NCBI GenBank assembly: GCA_030673845.1
Contig: JAUTCQ010000021.1
Location: 186,001 to 250,000, forward strand
From: Verrucomicrobiota bacterium JB022
Lineage (GTDB): Bacteria > Verrucomicrobiota > Verrucomicrobiia > Opitutales > Oceanipulchritudinaceae
Direction of reading: 5' to 3'
DNA length: 64,000 nt
Shown here: piece after piece, positions 62,024-64,000 of the stretch
Layout of the letters: each line of letters begins with the position of its first letter
Position numbering within the stretch: the stretch's first letter is position 1
Translations under genes and position numbers: made by a program
Notes under the pieces: generated by a model
Databases searched by the model: none
The model's input: the letters and a program-made list of their open reading frames with translations, nothing else
What the model was told of the DNA's origin: nothing

Positions 62024-63238
62024 ATGAACAAGCCATCTTCGGTGCGTCTGGGAATCGTCGGGGCCGGCGGGATGGGCAGTGTGCATGCCCGGAGCGTCCG
62101 GGACGGCAAGATCCCCCAGCTTGAACTCACGGCGATTGCCGACACCCATCCACAGCGGCTCGAAGCCTTCAAAGGGCTGGCCACCTTTACCTCCGCCGAT
62201 GCGCTCATCGCCAGTGGCAAAGTCGACGCGGTGCTGATTGCGACCCCGCACTACAGCCACACCACCATTGGCATCGCTGCCCTCAACGCCGGTCTGCACG
62301 TGCTCGTGGAAAAGCCCATTTCGGTGCATAAGGAGGACTGCGAAAAGCTGATCGCCGCTCATCGCCCCGACTCCGGGCAGATCTTCGCTGCGATGTTCAA
62401 CCAGCGCACCGATCCACGCTACCGCAAGGTGAAGCAGATGCTGACCGACGGCACGCTCGGAAAGCTGCAGCGACTGAACTGGATCATCACGGACTGGTTC
62501 CGCTGCGAGAGCTACTACCGCTCCGGCGGCTGGCGGGCGACCTGGGCAGGTGAAGGCGGCGGCGTGCTGCTCAACCAATGCCCCCACCAGCTCGACCTCT
62601 GGCAATGGCTCTTCGGCATGCCCCAACGCGTCACCGCACATTGTCAGCTTGGACGCTTTCACGAGATTGAAGTTGAGGATTCCGTCACGGCATTGCTCGA
62701 TTACGAAAACGGCGTGCAGGGGGTATTCGTCACGACCACAGGCGAAGCGCCCGGCACCAACCGCCTCGAGATCGTGGGTGAAAACGGCAAGATCATAGTC
62801 GAGGAGGAGCACTGCATCCGCTTCATCCGCAACGAAGTAAGCTCAGCCACCTTTTCACGCGCCAGCGCCGAGGGCTTTGCCAAACCGCCAGTGTGGAACA
62901 TCGAAATTCCGGTCGAGGGCAGAGGCCCGCAGCACGACGGCATCCTCGCCAACTTCACGCAGGCCATCCTTGGGCAGGAAGAGCTCATCGCCCCGGCAAG
63001 CGAGGGTATACGCTCCGTCGAGCTCGGCAACGCCATGCTCTTATCGTCCATCCGTGACCAGCCGGTGACGGTGCCTCTCGACGCACAAGCATATGCCGCC
63101 GAACTAAAAAAAAGATCGAGTCGTCCACCTTTCGAAAGAAGCCCTCGGGATCGGACGGTAAAGTTCTGGACCTTACGGGAAGCTTCTAACGCCTCTCTCG
63201 TGTATCCTCCACTCTGCAACTCCCCAAACTCCCCATGA
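62024..63238 (+). CDS. Gfo/Idh/MocA-family oxidoreductase, C-terminus altered by a frameshift
   Basis: The in-frame product has 404 residues. The N-terminal NAD(P) site reads VRLGIVGAGGMGSVH, followed by the conserved Lys in VLVEKPISV and the substrate-domain His in LNQCPHQLDLW, an active-site type position. Up to ~residue 360 it is ordinary. At an A8 run (63105-63113) the protein-like frame switches: the neighbouring frame gives IESSTFRKKPSGSDGK, VLDLTGSF and a stop at 63187-63189, the usual family ending. The annotated frame instead runs basic and unstructured to 63238. A one-base loss from an A9 run explains this. The stop in the current frame then overlaps the next ATG (ATGA). The enzyme core is intact, so function may survive. 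Confidence 0.85.
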   Translation: MNKPSSVRLGIVGAGGMGSVHARSVRDGKIPQLELTAIADTHPQRLEAFKGLATFTSADALIASGKVDAVLIATPHYSHTTIGIAALNAGLHVLVEKPISVHKEDCEKLIAAHRPDSGQIFAAMFNQRTDPRYRKVKQMLTDGTLGKLQRLNWIITDWFRCESYYRSGGWRATWAGEGGGVLLNQCPHQLDLWQWLFGMPQRVTAHCQLGRFHEIEVEDSVTALLDYENGVQGVFVTTTGEAPGTNRLEIVGENGKIIVEEEHCIRFIRNEVSSATFSRASAEGFAKPPVWNIEIPVEGRGPQHDGILANFTQAILGQEELIAPASEGIRSVELGNAMLLSSIRDQPVTVPLDAQAYAAELKKRSSRPPFERSPRDRTVKFWTLREASNASLVYPPLCNSPNSP

Positions 63239-64000
63239 GCAAAGACGGAATGAATTATCTGCCCGCAATGCGGGCTCGGAAAGTGGTGCAGCCCGGTGAA
63301 TTCGTTTTCGCCGCCTCACATTTCGACCACGGGCATATCTATGGCCAAGTGCATGGCCTGGCCAACGCGGGCGGCATCTGCAAATACATCTACGAACCTC
63401 GGGGGGAGAAACGTGAGCCGCTCAAGGAGTTCATCGCCAATGGCACGAAGGTTGTGGACCACTTTGAAGAGATTCTCGAAGATCCGGAAGTCCAGCTCGT
63501 CACCGCTGCTGCGATCCCCAACGAACGGTGCGAGATCGGCCTGCGAGTAATGGAGGCAGGCAAGGACTATCTTACGGACAAATCGCCCTTCACCACACTC
63601 GATCAACTCGCTGCCGCCCGCCAGAAGGTAGCAACGACCGGCCGGAAGTACATGGTCTGCTATTCCGAGCGTTTGCTCAATGAAGCAGCCTGGCATGCGG
63701 GTGATCTCATCCGCGACGGCGCTATCGGCCGCGTGCTGCAGGTGCTCAACCTCGCGCCCCACAATCTCTCCCCAGCCAGCCGCCCGGAGTGGTTCTTCCA
63801 GAAGGCCCGCTATGGCGGGATCCTTACCGATATCGGATCGCACCAGTTTGAACAGTTCCTCGCCTACGCCGGCGCCACCGAAGCCGTGATCCACCACGCG
63901 AGGACGGACAATCTGGGCAACCCCGACTACCCCGAGCTCGAAGATTTCGGCGAAGCAACCCTCACCCTCGATACAGGCGCCTCAGCCTATTGCCGGATGG
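63235..64000 (+). CDS. Gfo/Idh/MocA-family oxidoreductase (3' truncated by window)
   Basis: This gene has 255 codons in the window and the frame is open to the last base. The ATG at 63235 gives MSKDGMNYL; 63250 is an alternative start. The N-terminus has FVFAASHFDHGHIYGQ in place of the usual glycine-rich loop; compared with standard members it begins in a variant of the Rossmann strand. Later features are typical: TAAAIPNERCEIGLRVMEAG, DYLTDKSPFTT with the conserved Lys of the E-K-P motif replaced by DKSP, and YGGILTDIGSHQFEQFL with the active-site His. It belongs with the upstream oxidoreductase, with which it overlaps by four bases in the present frame. It probably handles a related sugar intermediate. 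Confidence 0.85.
   Translation, partial: MSKDGMNYLPAMRARKVVQPGEFVFAASHFDHGHIYGQVHGLANAGGICKYIYEPRGEKREPLKEFIANGTKVVDHFEEILEDPEVQLVTAAAIPNERCEIGLRVMEAGKDYLTDKSPFTTLDQLAAARQKVATTGRKYMVCYSERLLNEAAWHAGDLIRDGAIGRVLQVLNLAPHNLSPASRPEWFFQKARYGGILTDIGSHQFEQFLAYAGATEAVIHHARTDNLGNPDYPELEDFGEATLTLDTGASAYCRM

Noticed and set aside
61952-62812. N-terminal extension of the AraC frame to 554 codons
   Set aside because: It would overlap the divergent oxidoreductase gene on the opposite strand and the promoter region. The AraC sensor starts naturally at 61951.
1-64000. CRISPR array or rRNA genes
   Set aside because: No regularly spaced repeats and no conserved rRNA sequence were seen on either strand.

Overview
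The window is GC-rich bacterial DNA that reads like a marine or freshwater polysaccharide-degrading Verrucomicrobiota (Opitutia/Puniceicoccales-like). The signs are large TonB-dependent receptors with no SusD partner, many Gfo/Idh/MocA oxidoreductases, sodium:solute symporters beside glycoside hydrolases and lyases, LacI/DeoR/AraC regulators, a PEP-CTERM protein, and secreted proteins with a tryptophan-rich tail. The taxonomy is inferred from gene content. I see no rRNA, tRNA or CRISPR array.

Region 1 (1-25.6 kb) is carbohydrate use. It opens with the 3' end of a secreted beta-helix/carbohydrate-binding protein, a small free-standing secreted domain and a secreted sandwich protein with the W-rich tail. 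On the minus strand follow a second pectate-lyase-like protein, a symporter and a TonB receptor. A long minus-strand run (22.1 to 11.8 kb) then encodes a heparinase II/III-type polysaccharide lyase, two Gfo/Idh/MocA oxidoreductases, a DeoR regulator, a class I aldolase, a D-lyxose-isomerase-type cupin, a PfkB kinase and a convincing beta-glucuronidase (uidA). This looks like a complete route from a glucuronic-acid-containing polymer to triose-level intermediates. A LacI regulator and a divergent GH36 alpha-galactosidase close the region.

Region 2 (25.6-39.6 kb) is a mosaic accessory region. It holds a decayed IS5-type transposase, several unfamiliar hypothetical genes (one with a degenerate partial duplicate), an intact SIR2-HerA anti-phage pair, and a decayed phage packaging module: terminase small subunit with an amber codon, terminase large subunit with two compensating indels, and a ParB-methylase broken across three frames. 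Two AT-rich cassettes interrupt that module. One, exactly at the small/large terminase junction, carries a DUF4747-like protein translationally coupled to a four-helix membrane protein. The other carries a PEP-CTERM beta-propeller. The first is my best candidate for an undescribed system.

Region 3 (39.6-64 kb) is a second carbohydrate region. A minus-strand run from 51.4 to 39.6 kb carries a TonB receptor, a W-tail protein, a GH2 enzyme with the beta-glucuronidase N-x-K signature, a coupled beta-propeller protein, a symporter, a pyruvyl-transferase-like exoprotein and a TIM-barrel isomerase/epimerase. A divergent LacI regulator and a 2-hydroxyacid dehydrogenase lie beside it. Next come two BNR_4-type propeller proteins, possible PL24/PL25-like uronate lyases (one a lipoprotein, one fused to a large multidomain exoprotein), then a CstA-type transporter, an AraC regulator and two more Gfo/Idh/MocA genes. 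The first of these appears frameshifted in an A8 run, and the second runs off the window.

Together the regions suggest extracellular lyase attack on a uronic-acid-rich algal or animal polysaccharide, TonB and sodium-driven uptake, glucuronidase trimming, and cytoplasmic isomerase/kinase/aldolase catabolism under local repressors. The actual polymer cannot be read from sequence alone.
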